A stretch of 64,000 nucleotides of DNA, taken from Paenibacillus sp. SY21-1. Lineage in GTDB: Bacteria > Bacillota > Bacilli > Paenibacillales > Paenibacillaceae. Shown here in pieces: positions 44,838-53,391 of this stretch. The stretch covers positions 124,001-188,000 of the forward strand of contig NZ_STGF01000012.1 of assembly GCF_005222705.1 (NCBI RefSeq), read 5' to 3'. The first letter of the stretch is position 1. Each line of letters opens with the position of its first letter. Made by a program: the position numbers and the translations under genes. The notes beneath the pieces were generated by a model, which had not been told where the DNA came from, made no database searches, and worked only from the letters and a program-made list of their open reading frames with translations.

Positions 44838-45087
44838 GCTCGACACCTCTTTCTGCCAGGTTTTGTCCTGCAATTATCATTATAACAGGACTGCAGGGCG
44901 CTGAAAAAACAGCATCCCCAACACTGGCGGCGCTGGCGAAGAGACCGCCGGGTAGATGTAGGGAAGAAACGATACAACGAGAACTTGCGATTCTAGTGAA
45001 GGCAAACATGTAAGTAATCCAACTCATGGATATTCCCTTGCTTCCCGGCTCGCAAAAGTGAGTTATCGTCTTATTTATAGCTATCTT

Positions 45088-45475
45088 TGGGTTGCATCCA
45101 AAAACATGCGCTACGTTCACATTTCTAATCGACTTTGCTCCAGAGGGCCACAAAACACGCGCTACATTCACATTTCTAATCGACTTTGCTCCAGAGAGCC
45201 ACAAAACACGCGCTACGTTCACATTTCTAATCGACTTTGCTCCAGAGAGCCCCCAAAACACGCGCTACATTCACATTTCTAATCGACTTTGCTCCAGAGA
45301 GCCCCCAAAACACGCGCTACATTCATATTTCTAATCGACTTTGCTCCAGAGGGCACCCAAAACACGCGCTACATTCATATTTCTAATCGACTTTACTCCA
45401 GAGGGCCACAAAACACGCGCTACATTCACATTTCTAATCGACTTTACTCCAGAGGGCACCCAAAAGACAGGTCCA
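45088..45475. repeat. tandem array of seven 51-52-bp repeats
   Basis: The landmark CTACATTCACATTTCTAATC (variants in two positions) recurs at 45111, 45162, 45213, 45265, 45317, 45369 and 45420. CGACTTTGCTCCAGAG is constant. Apparent short frames on both strands shift between copies (51 versus 52 bp), so coding is unlikely. It lies in a 900-bp gap upstream of the reductase gene; the flanks hold nothing else recognised. Confidence 0.9.
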
Positions 45476-45735
45476 AAATCGTCGGTTATTACGTGTTTTC
45501 CCCGTTTTTCAGCGCAAAGACACCTTGCCCCGTGCCCCAAGATAATAAAGCCGGATAAGCTTCTCCTGACGGCTCTCCGTCCATTTAATATGCTTACGGC
45601 GCCGCTCAGACTCGTCTGCCTTCCCTCGGCCGGCTGCTCTGAGCTTCATCTGTTTCAATCGTACATGCCAATCTTGCGTTCCAACCTATATGGCGAAATA
45701 TTAACGGAAGGTTATTCTATCGAAGCTGCCGGTCC

Positions 45736-45861
45736 TTAACGAAGACGCTTTCTTGGATTGGAGAAAACTTTGTACCAGAGTTTGCCCTCATCGTCCGCAA
45801 ACAATTTGATGCCAATGAACTTTAAGGGAGTCCAAATTTCACGAAAATAAAAATGCGGCAT
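45736..45861 (-). CDS. small protein, 41 residues
   Basis: MPHFYFREIWTPLKFIGIKL begins a 41-residue frame that ends RKRLR. It has an unusually good ribosome-binding site (AAAGGAGGAGGGGC, 3 bases before the ATG) and a TTGTCA/TATTAG promoter-like pair about 40 bp upstream. Basic, aromatic, probably amphipathic. No homologue recognised. Confidence 0.5.
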   Translation of the reverse strand: MPHFYFREIWTPLKFIGIKLFADDEGKLWYKVFSNPRKRLR

Positions 45862-46030
45862 TAGCCCCTCCTCCTTTATCCCTAATATAGATCAATAATC
45901 CCTTGACAAATAGTGTGCATTGTCATTAATTTTGTCATATGACAACATAAAATGTTTGCTCCGCTCGCTTTTTACATCAAAAAGGGCCCGTTCTAGCAGT
46001 ATTCCCTCACACTGGCTAGGAATTGTTCCA

Positions 46031-46100
46031 ATTCCCAACGCAAAAGGACCCCGATTTTCACTGAATAGTGAAAATCAAGGTCCTTTTGCGTTGGAAATCC
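46031..46100. repeat. near-perfect 30-bp inverted repeat
   Basis: CCAACGCAAAAGGACC-GATTTTCACT and its complement AGTGAAAATC-GGTCCTTTTGCGTTGG flank a GAAT loop. It could form a long hairpin in either transcript. It sits 53 bp from the MITE-like element. Confidence 0.85.
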
Positions 46101-46153
46101 GGCTTAACGTGGGCTTAGGATATGACAAATCTGCTTTTGAGATAGCTCCTTAA

Positions 46154-46319
46154 CTAGAGCGTGTCTGAGAACGCTGAGGACAGCAAATGTAGCCGAATTT
46201 TCGTGCCATGCAAGGCGCGTTTATGAAGGTGTACCAGGGTACATCAAGCAAATGGAACGAAGCAGAGGGCGAAAAGGCGGTGAATGGTGCCACTGAACGG
46301 GTTTTCAGACACGCCCTAG
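46154..46319. mobile_element. 166-bp MITE-like element
   Basis: Inverted terminal repeats CTAGAGCGTGTCTGAGAAC (left) and, on the other strand, CTAGGGCGTGTCTGAAAAC (right) match at 17 of 19 positions. CTAG at both ends may be a target duplication. No transposase is encoded inside, so mobility would rely on a related IS elsewhere (IS5-like ends, from memory). The right end supplies the TAG stop codon of the adjoining response regulator gene. Confidence 0.7.
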
Positions 46320-46969
46320 ATAAGCGCCTGCAAATGTACAATCGCTTGGGCACGGTCATTTACTTCCAGCTTGCTGTAAAGGCTGCTGATGTAATTGCGG
46401 GCCGTTCCCTCCGCAACTTGCAGCGCTTCGGAAATTTCCCTATTGTTCAGCCCACGGATAATGAGCCTGGCAATTTCCTGCTCGCGCTCGGTCAGCTTCA
46501 CTTTTTCCAGCTTCGACTGGGCAACATTCCGCCAATGCTCATTCTCCGCCGTGAGGCTGGATATACGGCCTACCAGCTTGGCCGCAACAGCCGTCGGCAG
46601 AATCAGCTGGCCGCTAAACGCGTCCCGAACGGCAGCGATCATCCGATCGCCTTCCATATCCTTGAGCAAATACCCGTTAGCGCCGTTGGACATGCCTTCG
46701 ACGATATATTCCTCTTCCATAAACGTCGTCAGAATGAGGATGGGGAGATGAGGCTGCTGCCGCTTGATTCGCTTCAGCGCCGTTATGCCATCCATATTCG
46801 GCATTTGCACGTCCATGAGCAGCAAGTCCGGCATCAGCCGCTCCGCCAGCTCGCAGGCCTCGATGCCATCCTTCGCAACTCCGACAACCTCCATATCCTC
46901 TTCCAAATCCAATATGGTTCTAAGTCCTTCTCGCGTCAGCATCTGATCATCCGCAATGACAATTCGCAT
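46316..46969 (-). CDS. NarL/FixJ-type response regulator
   Basis: A 217-residue two-component regulator. The receiver domain (about 1-120) has the acidic pocket in MRIVIADDQ, the phosphorylated Asp in LLMDVQMPNMDG (about residue 54) and the conserved Lys in LLKDMEGDR. A LuxR helix-turn-helix (about 150-215; LTEREQEIARLIIRGLNNRE, VAEGTARNYISSLYSKLEV) follows. ATG 46969 starts 1 bp after the kinase stop codon (stop at 46971), with GAGGTGG upstream, so kinase and regulator are coupled. The stop codon lies in the CTAG end of the MITE. Confidence 0.93.
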   Translation of the reverse strand: MRIVIADDQMLTREGLRTILDLEEDMEVVGVAKDGIEACELAERLMPDLLLMDVQMPNMDGITALKRIKRQQPHLPILILTTFMEEEYIVEGMSNGANGYLLKDMEGDRMIAAVRDAFSGQLILPTAVAAKLVGRISSLTAENEHWRNVAQSKLEKVKLTEREQEIARLIIRGLNNREISEALQVAEGTARNYISSLYSKLEVNDRAQAIVHLQALI

Positions 46970-46970
46970 A

Positions 46971-49900
46971 TCAGTCCACCTCGCTCCCTTTTTCGGCCGA
47001 CTGAGCAAGCGGGATCTCGATCCTCAACGAGCAGCCTCCGTACTTTGGCGTTGTAATGGCGAGAATACCCCCCAGTTGCTCCGCCCGTTCGCGCATGGCG
47101 CTTAGCCCAAAGCCCGACACCAATTCTTTCGCTCCCCTCCCGTTGTCCTCCAGTTGAAAGATGAGCCTCCGGTTTTCCTGAGCCAGCAAAAAACGAAAGG
47201 AGCTGGCCCCGCCATGACGAATGCCATTGGTCAGCCCTTCTTGCAGCGCATGATAAATCAGCTTTTTGTGCGCCATAGTCAAATCGGGCAGTTCTCCCCA
47301 GCTTGATCTAATGACAACGCCGGTATGATGCTCCGTTTCCTGAATAAGCTGTCTCAATTGAAGACCCAAATTAAAGGCTTGTCCTTCCTTCAGCATATGC
47401 ACCGAGCGGCGGATTTCGTTCAAGCCGTGCCGCACCAACTCCTGCGCCCCTTCCAGTCTGGCAACCGCTCCATCCTTGTCCTTGTGCAGGAGCCTTTTGC
47501 CCGCTTCAATCTGCAGCACCGTCGAGGTTAGCGTATGTCCGACCACGTCATGGATTTCCTGAGCGATTCGGTTCCGCTCCTCATAAACGGAGTTTTCGGC
47601 AAGCGCGGCTGCCGTCTCGCTCATCGATTGCTTCAAGCTGCGGGTTCGCTCCTCCACCTGCCGCTCCAGGCTTACCCGGAGCGACTGGATGCCTGAATAC
47701 AATCTGGCATTATCAATCGATATCGCGCATTGCGAGGCGAGCAGCTTGAGCACGTCCAGCTTCTCTTTGGTAAAGACGCCCGCCGCCAGCTTGTTCTCCA
47801 TATAGAGCAAACAAACGAGCTTATCCTGATGGCTGATCGGCAGACAAAGCACGGAACGCAGCCTCTTATCGCGCACATGCGCGTTGCGGGCAAACATGCC
47901 CTCATTTACGGCGTCGTGCAGCACAACCTCCTGCTTCGTCCGCGATGCATATTCGATAAACGCCGAGGGCAGCAGCTCCGTAGCGTCCGCAAGCGGAAGC
48001 GCGCCTACCGACATTTCTTCCGCTGTTCCATGCGCCTCCACCGACCAGCCCTCCTCGCGGGCAAAAAGGATAGCGCCAAAATCGGCGCCTGCATTGCGCA
48101 GCATAATTCGCAGCAGCGCCTTCAGCAGCCGCGGCATTTCCATTTCCTCCGACAACGCTTGCGCTGATTTGACGACAGAAAAATAGTCGATGCGGTCCCA
48201 TTCCGATACTGCGCCGAGCGCGAGCAAATTTCCATACTTCGATGCAAGCTGGGACGCTTTGACCGTAGCCCCCCATTTTAAATAATCCTGATATGCTTCC
48301 GTCATATAGATTTTGGCTAGCGCCAGCTTGCCCCGCCGCAAGCCGTAATGGGCAAAGCATTCTGACGCAATCGCTGCATTGTGCACAAAGCCGTTTCGCC
48401 TGGCGTCCTCGATTGTTTTTGCGTACAAATCCTCAGCTTCGAGGTCTTTGCCTGTAATTCGCGCCAGCTCCGCCCGAATGAACAAGTATTTATGCAGATA
48501 ATTAACGGGAACACCAACCGCATGAGGTTTTAATCGTTTGACGTTTTGTTTAATGCCTTGCAAATAAGCCGCCCGTTCGCTCTCGTTCGCTTCCTCGTAC
48601 AACTGCGCCCACACCAGCGATTCATACATATACTGCGTGGTATACTCACCGTGATCCTTCCGGGAAGTAAATAGCACTCTGGCCTCAGCCAAATATTTTT
48701 CGGCTTCGCGAAACTGTCCGAACAAGTAACCACCAATGTATTGAACTATGCATACAAATTCCCTTACAATTTTCGTGTTATCTCCATGTACCGGAAGAGT
48801 CTCCTGCAATAACAAGCTTTCCTCTATTTTGAAGGGGTCATCCGGCTCGCTATGCCCGGTTAAGCGGACGATCAGAGACGTCAAAACCCGTCCCTCCATA
48901 AGCTGCAGCTCGTTTTGATGACGCATGAAATCGGACGCATTACGTTGCAGTCGATCATAAATTTGCCCAAGCGGCTCCCCGCATTGCAGTCCAAGCGCGC
49001 AGCTCATCAGTATGCTCCGATTGCTATGCCATAGGTCGCCTGATTCAAGCGCAATCTTGCCGGCTTTTTTGGACAGCAGCTCCAGAAATTCCGGCTCATA
49101 CAACCGCCAGCTATCGTAGCAGAACGAAAAGGAGGTGAGGGCCTTTACATAAATGACCGGATCGGATTCGGACAGCGTACAACCAGCCTTGCCCCAATCG
49201 TACGCCGCTCTGGACTGACGCGATCGAAAACTTTCATATACCGCGTACCCGATAAACGCAAGCGAAGATTCAGGAGCCAACCCGCCTGCCAGCGTAAGCT
49301 CCATCATTGTCAAGACCGTAGTTAGCCACCCTTTTCTCTCCACAAAAAAACAAGCGTTGGTGGCATACATAAGCACGGACATCGCTTTGCGCTGGCGCTC
49401 ATCCGTCATGGGCGGAGAGGCGCTCAGTGAAGCGGGAGTATGCTTGCGCAGCTTCCACTGTACCCGCAGCAGCTGCCCGAGCAGCTTGGCCGAGCTGGGT
49501 TGAAACGAATGGCGAAAGCCCAGCAATTCCAGCGCCTCTACGCCAAGCTTCAGCACTTCCCGGTAATTGTCCTTGCTCGACTCCAGTTGGATTTTAAGCG
49601 CAAGGATTGAAGCCTTGTCCAGATCGCTCCGCGATTTTTGCAGCAGTACATGGAAATAAAACTCCGCTTGCTCCATATTTGTGCAGAGAAATTCCAGCTC
49701 CGCCCGCGCTTGATACGCGTTAAAAGCCAATGTGTCATGTCCGTCCCAGTCCGCTCCCAGAATATCAGTCGCTATTCGTCCATACGACAGCGCTGTTTCA
49801 TAGGAAGTTGAACGCTTGGCTTCATAACAGGCCTGCATATTCCAGTAAGCGAGCTCTCTCCGCTCCTCGGCCTGCAGAAGCTTCCTGGCGAGGTTTAATT

Positions 49901-52049
49901 GGTTGGCGATTTCAAAAACGTTAATGGCCTCGCCTGCCTGCATCCGCCCCGCCAGCCATTTGCCAATTCTCGAATGGAGCTCATGGCGCTCGGCCTCGGG
50001 CAGAGAATGGTAGGCCAGCTCGCGAATCCGCTCATGCTGAAAGGTGAAGCGGCTGCTCCCTCCGCTCACCTGCTGGAGCAATCGATCATGGACGGCAGGG
50101 CCCAATGACGCCTGAAGCTCCGGCAGCGCGGTTCCAGTCACGGCAGCCAGCTCCTCGAGCTCAAAGCTGTTGCCCATGCACGCGGCTCTGCCAAGCGCCT
50201 GCAAAGCCTCCTTCGCCAGAAAGCGCACTTTATCTGATAAATATGTCGCTGCGTGCTCAGGAACGCTTCTCTCGGCAATTTTCCGTATATCCCATCTCCA
50301 GCGCCGAGCTTCATGATCGAACGAAATCCAGCTCTTGTCCGTCATTTCCTCCAAAAACTGCTTGACATACAAAGGATTTCCGCCCGTTTTATGCAGCAGG
50401 ATAGCCGTCAGCTCGTAAATATCTTCCCCTTCTGCGCGCATGGCGTCTTGAAGCAGCTGCAGCATGTCGCGGAAAACCAGCGGGCCCAGCTTTAACGCGT
50501 GTACAGGCAGCCCTCCCTGAGCAAGCTGCTTCTGCATGCGTTCAAAAGCATATGCGCCCGGCAGCTTCGCTTCTTCATAAGCGCCAATGACCAGCAGCCG
50601 TTCCATTTGACGCTCGGAAAGCAGATCATTCAGAAAGGCAAGCGACGCTTCATCGGCCTCATGCATATTGTCAAACATGAAAATAAGCGTTTGCTCCTGC
50701 CAGGAAAATAAACTTATAAATCGGCGCAAAAGCATACGGAACCGCTGTTCCGCTTCTGCAGGGGGCAAAGGGGGGACAGGCTGCTGCTGTCCTATTAGCA
50801 GCTCAAGCGATGGAACAAGCTCGATAAGCAGCGCGGCAAAACCTTCCGCCGCATCCAGAATACGCAACCTCCACATTTCCATGCGTTGATCGCTTTCAAT
50901 AAGCAGGCCGCGTACCAGCTCATCCAAAATGCTTCGCCACGCGCCATACGGAATAGAGGGGGACTGGAAGGCCGCACTGCCCGAAGCGATGCAATAGGGC
51001 GCATCGCGAAGAAGGCGGGTAAACTCCTTAATAAAGGAAGTTTTGCCGCTTCCCTGAGCGCCTGTAATCCAAATTGCCTCTACGCCGCCATTCGCAACTT
51101 GTCCGAATAGTTGCAGCATTTGCTCCTGCTCGTTCTCTCGGCCGTATAGCCGAGTAGGGAATTGCCATTGCTCGGCCATGTCCTGCTCGCCAAGCGGAAA
51201 GTCGCCAAGCGGCTCCGCCTGCTGCAGACGCGCGAGGCATTCGTCAAGATCGGCTTTCAGTCCGAACAGACTGGAATAGCGGGCATCTGGCGTCTTGTCC
51301 ATGCATTTGGCGATAATATCCGATACAATCGCAGGCAGGCGCGGAGCAGCCTTGCTTGCAGGCTCCGGGCGAACCGCAAGATGGAGGTGCAGCATGTCAA
51401 GCGGATCAGCCGCCTGAAAAGGCAAACGCCCAGTCAGCCATTCATACAGGAGGACGCCCACCGAATAGATGGAAGATCTTACATCGGGGGTCATTCCCGT
51501 TCTTCCTGTATGCTCTGGGGAAATATAGGGCAAGACGGACGGTAAATGCTTCCGCGCGGGCAGTAACGGCTGGCCTTCTTTGGCGCCGAGCCACCCGCGT
51601 ACATCAAGAAGCCGAACCTCAAGATCATGGGGGTGGATCAGCAGGCTATGCGGGGTTATCGTATCAAGAGGCACTCCTTGACGATGCAGCGCCAGTACGC
51701 TGCCGACCAAGGATGAGGCGATGGCCAGCATTCGGAGCAGTGATTCGCCTTCGGAGCGTTGAAGGAGCAGTTGGGCCATCGTATCCCCGCCGTTATCAGT
51801 TGCGAACAGCACGGGGCGATCTGCCGCCATTATGAACTGCCAGGGCCGAATTATCCCCGCCCCTTCCCAGCCCAGCATAAACTCGTATTCCTGTTGAAAG
51901 CCAGCGATCAGCTCGGGAGCCGGGTAGACGTCACGGGTCGTTTTGACGATAAACGTTGCGCCATCCTCGCTCCGGCGCAAGCGGTAGGCGATATATTCCT
52001 CGTTGCCTCCCAGCGTATCCACTAAGTCGTATCCTGCCAAATCCAGCAT
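46971..52049 (-). CDS. giant pseudokinase-ATPase-GAF-histidine kinase fusion
   Basis: A 1692-residue cytoplasmic signalling protein of the trifunctional Ser/Thr kinase/ATPase/histidine kinase class. Order: Ser/Thr kinase-like domain (1-265), AAA-type ATPase with Walker A TGAQGSGKTSFIKE (about 325), long helical TPR-like region (about 700-1230), GAF domain (about 1270-1440), HisKA_3 phospho-acceptor NRIAQEIHDVVGHTLTS and an HATPase (FQLEDNGRGAK, SGFGLSAMRERAEQLGG). The kinase active site looks dead: the HRDLKPxN loop reads VPLDTITPHS and DFG reads DVR. AGGAGTGCACAT precedes ATG 52049. It signals to the downstream LuxR-type regulator; the stimulus is unknown. Confidence 0.9.
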   Translation of the reverse strand: MLDLAGYDLVDTLGGNEEYIAYRLRRSEDGATFIVKTTRDVYPAPELIAGFQQEYEFMLGWEGAGIIRPWQFIMAADRPVLFATDNGGDTMAQLLLQRSEGESLLRMLAIASSLVGSVLALHRQGVPLDTITPHSLLIHPHDLEVRLLDVRGWLGAKEGQPLLPARKHLPSVLPYISPEHTGRTGMTPDVRSSIYSVGVLLYEWLTGRLPFQAADPLDMLHLHLAVRPEPASKAAPRLPAIVSDIIAKCMDKTPDARYSSLFGLKADLDECLARLQQAEPLGDFPLGEQDMAEQWQFPTRLYGRENEQEQMLQLFGQVANGGVEAIWITGAQGSGKTSFIKEFTRLLRDAPYCIASGSAAFQSPSIPYGAWRSILDELVRGLLIESDQRMEMWRLRILDAAEGFAALLIELVPSLELLIGQQQPVPPLPPAEAEQRFRMLLRRFISLFSWQEQTLIFMFDNMHEADEASLAFLNDLLSERQMERLLVIGAYEEAKLPGAYAFERMQKQLAQGGLPVHALKLGPLVFRDMLQLLQDAMRAEGEDIYELTAILLHKTGGNPLYVKQFLEEMTDKSWISFDHEARRWRWDIRKIAERSVPEHAATYLSDKVRFLAKEALQALGRAACMGNSFELEELAAVTGTALPELQASLGPAVHDRLLQQVSGGSSRFTFQHERIRELAYHSLPEAERHELHSRIGKWLAGRMQAGEAINVFEIANQLNLARKLLQAEERRELAYWNMQACYEAKRSTSYETALSYGRIATDILGADWDGHDTLAFNAYQARAELEFLCTNMEQAEFYFHVLLQKSRSDLDKASILALKIQLESSKDNYREVLKLGVEALELLGFRHSFQPSSAKLLGQLLRVQWKLRKHTPASLSASPPMTDERQRKAMSVLMYATNACFFVERKGWLTTVLTMMELTLAGGLAPESSLAFIGYAVYESFRSRQSRAAYDWGKAGCTLSESDPVIYVKALTSFSFCYDSWRLYEPEFLELLSKKAGKIALESGDLWHSNRSILMSCALGLQCGEPLGQIYDRLQRNASDFMRHQNELQLMEGRVLTSLIVRLTGHSEPDDPFKIEESLLLQETLPVHGDNTKIVREFVCIVQYIGGYLFGQFREAEKYLAEARVLFTSRKDHGEYTTQYMYESLVWAQLYEEANESERAAYLQGIKQNVKRLKPHAVGVPVNYLHKYLFIRAELARITGKDLEAEDLYAKTIEDARRNGFVHNAAIASECFAHYGLRRGKLALAKIYMTEAYQDYLKWGATVKASQLASKYGNLLALGAVSEWDRIDYFSVVKSAQALSEEMEMPRLLKALLRIMLRNAGADFGAILFAREEGWSVEAHGTAEEMSVGALPLADATELLPSAFIEYASRTKQEVVLHDAVNEGMFARNAHVRDKRLRSVLCLPISHQDKLVCLLYMENKLAAGVFTKEKLDVLKLLASQCAISIDNARLYSGIQSLRVSLERQVEERTRSLKQSMSETAAALAENSVYEERNRIAQEIHDVVGHTLTSTVLQIEAGKRLLHKDKDGAVARLEGAQELVRHGLNEIRRSVHMLKEGQAFNLGLQLRQLIQETEHHTGVVIRSSWGELPDLTMAHKKLIYHALQEGLTNGIRHGGASSFRFLLAQENRRLIFQLEDNGRGAKELVSGFGLSAMRERAEQLGGILAITTPKYGGCSLRIEIPLAQSAEKGSEVD

Positions 52050-52070
52050 ATGTGCACTCCTATGTCGACT

Positions 52071-52391
52071 TTACTTTTGTTTTGACGTGTGTGCCCCGTA
52101 GCATGAGCCGACCGGAGGCGTGCCTTCCGGATCATGATTTTCGGTTTCGCTTTCCATCCGACCATCAGGCAAGTACTTATCTCCGGTAGTCACCTTCTCC
52201 TCCGGCGCAACTGGAAGAGAACTACCAAACGTTCCTCGATCCAAGCTATAATCTGTCAGGCCGAGTCCGTTTCCAGCTCTTGCAGATCCTAATTAGCTTG
52301 CAAAATAACGTTCGGCCGGACTGGACCCCGCTTTGCAGCGGCTTGCGGGCATGGCCGACTCCGGTATACGTGTTGCCGTCTGGGGATGCAT
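52071..52391 (-). pseudogene. interrupted small reading frame behind the DUF4157 gene
   Basis: One frame runs from ATG 52391 (AGGAG 12 bases upstream) through a TAA at 52293-52295 and on for 73 codons to 52071. The part after the stop (GLGLTDYSLDRGTFGSS, ending GAHTSKQK) has coding-like composition with no good start of its own. It may be a decayed partner of the DUF4157 gene or simple chance. No homologue recognised. Confidence 0.3.
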
Positions 52392-52423
52392 GTAGATACG
52401 GGGCTCCTGTTTTTGATGGGATA

Positions 52424-53059
52424 CTAATCTTCCTTCATATGAGAGACGGATGCAGTATCGGTTTTGGCCGGCACATCCGCCGGGGAAGGCGCTGCCTTCA
52501 TTTGCAGCGCCCGTGCTCCCATGACATCAGCCTCGCGCTCGAGGGAAGGGTTGTCGTTAATGGCTACTCCGCCTACTTGCGACGTCGCCTTAACCCTTCC
52601 GCTCTTCTGCTGGGCTACGTGCCAGCTCTCATGCGGCAGATGCTTCTCCTGCCCTGGTGCGACATATATGTCGCTGCTTTGCGCATAAGCCAGCGCATTA
52701 AGCTGTGAAGGCTTATCCGAATTATAATGAACGCGAACGTCGGACATATCATGTCCTGACAACGACTCGATTCCGCTCTTCAGCCCATCGGGCATGCCCG
52801 TCTTATTTTCCTTGCGCTGAACGGGCGCATTCGATTTCTGCGGCTGCATTCTGGCTTTCATGAGCTGAGCGGCAGCTCGATTTCCCCCTGTTTTCTGCAT
52901 GTGCATAAGCTGAACGGGAGTGAGCGGCGTTACTTCGGCAAGCGCGCCGGCTTGCAATTGCAGCGCCTGCTGCTGCCCGTTTCGGGCAGCCAGCTGCGCG
53001 GTTTCATTATTTTTGGATGCGGAAGCAGAGCTCTTCCTTGACCGTTCGTCAAATTGCAA
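52424..53059 (-). CDS. DUF4157 (eCIS core-like) protein
   Basis: A 211-residue protein with a DUF4157 domain in its C-terminal half: GIESLSGHDMSDVRVHYNSD, the putative zinc-metallopeptidase motif LPHESWHVAQQKSGRVKAT (HExxH) and the closing DNPSLEREADVMGARA. The domain occurs in secreted toxins and in substrates of extracellular contractile injection systems; no such system is present here. A disordered N-terminus precedes it. TTG 53059 (after AAGGCGG) fits a promoter at 53111-53139, whereas the longest reading to ATG 53152 would start upstream of that promoter and lacks a ribosome-binding site. Confidence 0.78.
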   Translation of the reverse strand: MQFDERSRKSSASASKNNETAQLAARNGQQQALQLQAGALAEVTPLTPVQLMHMQKTGGNRAAAQLMKARMQPQKSNAPVQRKENKTGMPDGLKSGIESLSGHDMSDVRVHYNSDKPSQLNALAYAQSSDIYVAPGQEKHLPHESWHVAQQKSGRVKATSQVGGVAINDNPSLEREADVMGARALQMKAAPSPADVPAKTDTASVSHMKED

Positions 53060-53110
53060 ATAAAACACCGCCTTAGCTGGAATAGCTGACTGGTTATGAT
53101 TTCTAGTTTG

Positions 53111-53139
53111 AGTGTAGCAGGACGCTTGTTGCCTAGCAA
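53111..53139 (-). promoter_or_regulatory. promoter of the DUF4157 gene
   Basis: TTGCTA, a 17-bp spacer and TACACT preceded by TGC (extended -10) on the minus strand. It would initiate at about 53105, just upstream of TTG 53059. Between it and the 53392 gene lies an AT-rich 250 bp with a TATACT at 53275 that could be the -10 of the opposite operon. Confidence 0.55.
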
Positions 53140-53391
53140 TATGAAAATTCATGCCGGAAGAGGTTAAGGCCTTTAGAAGTGGCTTAGCGATTTACAACTC
53201 ATTCCCAAATAACTGACGTTTTTCCTTATTGGCCCCCAAGTAGAATAAGCACCTTTAAGCAAGCTAATCTGACCTATACTAAAAAGTAGCTAATTTCCAA
53301 TATATTATGTTAAACTATTAGGAAAATATTACTATAAGCGTTAATGGATTTTAGGCCTTAATAATTATGCCCAATAAAGGAGAAGCTTACT

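Noticed and set aside
45058..45558. Overlapping plus- and minus-strand frames with 17-residue peptide repeats (FLIDFAPEG..., GAKSIRNVNVARVLW...)
   Set aside because: They arise from the 51-52-bp DNA repeat, change frame between copies and have no start signals.
53060..53152. Upstream extension of the DUF4157 gene to ATG 53152
   Set aside because: It would start upstream of the best promoter and has no ribosome-binding site.
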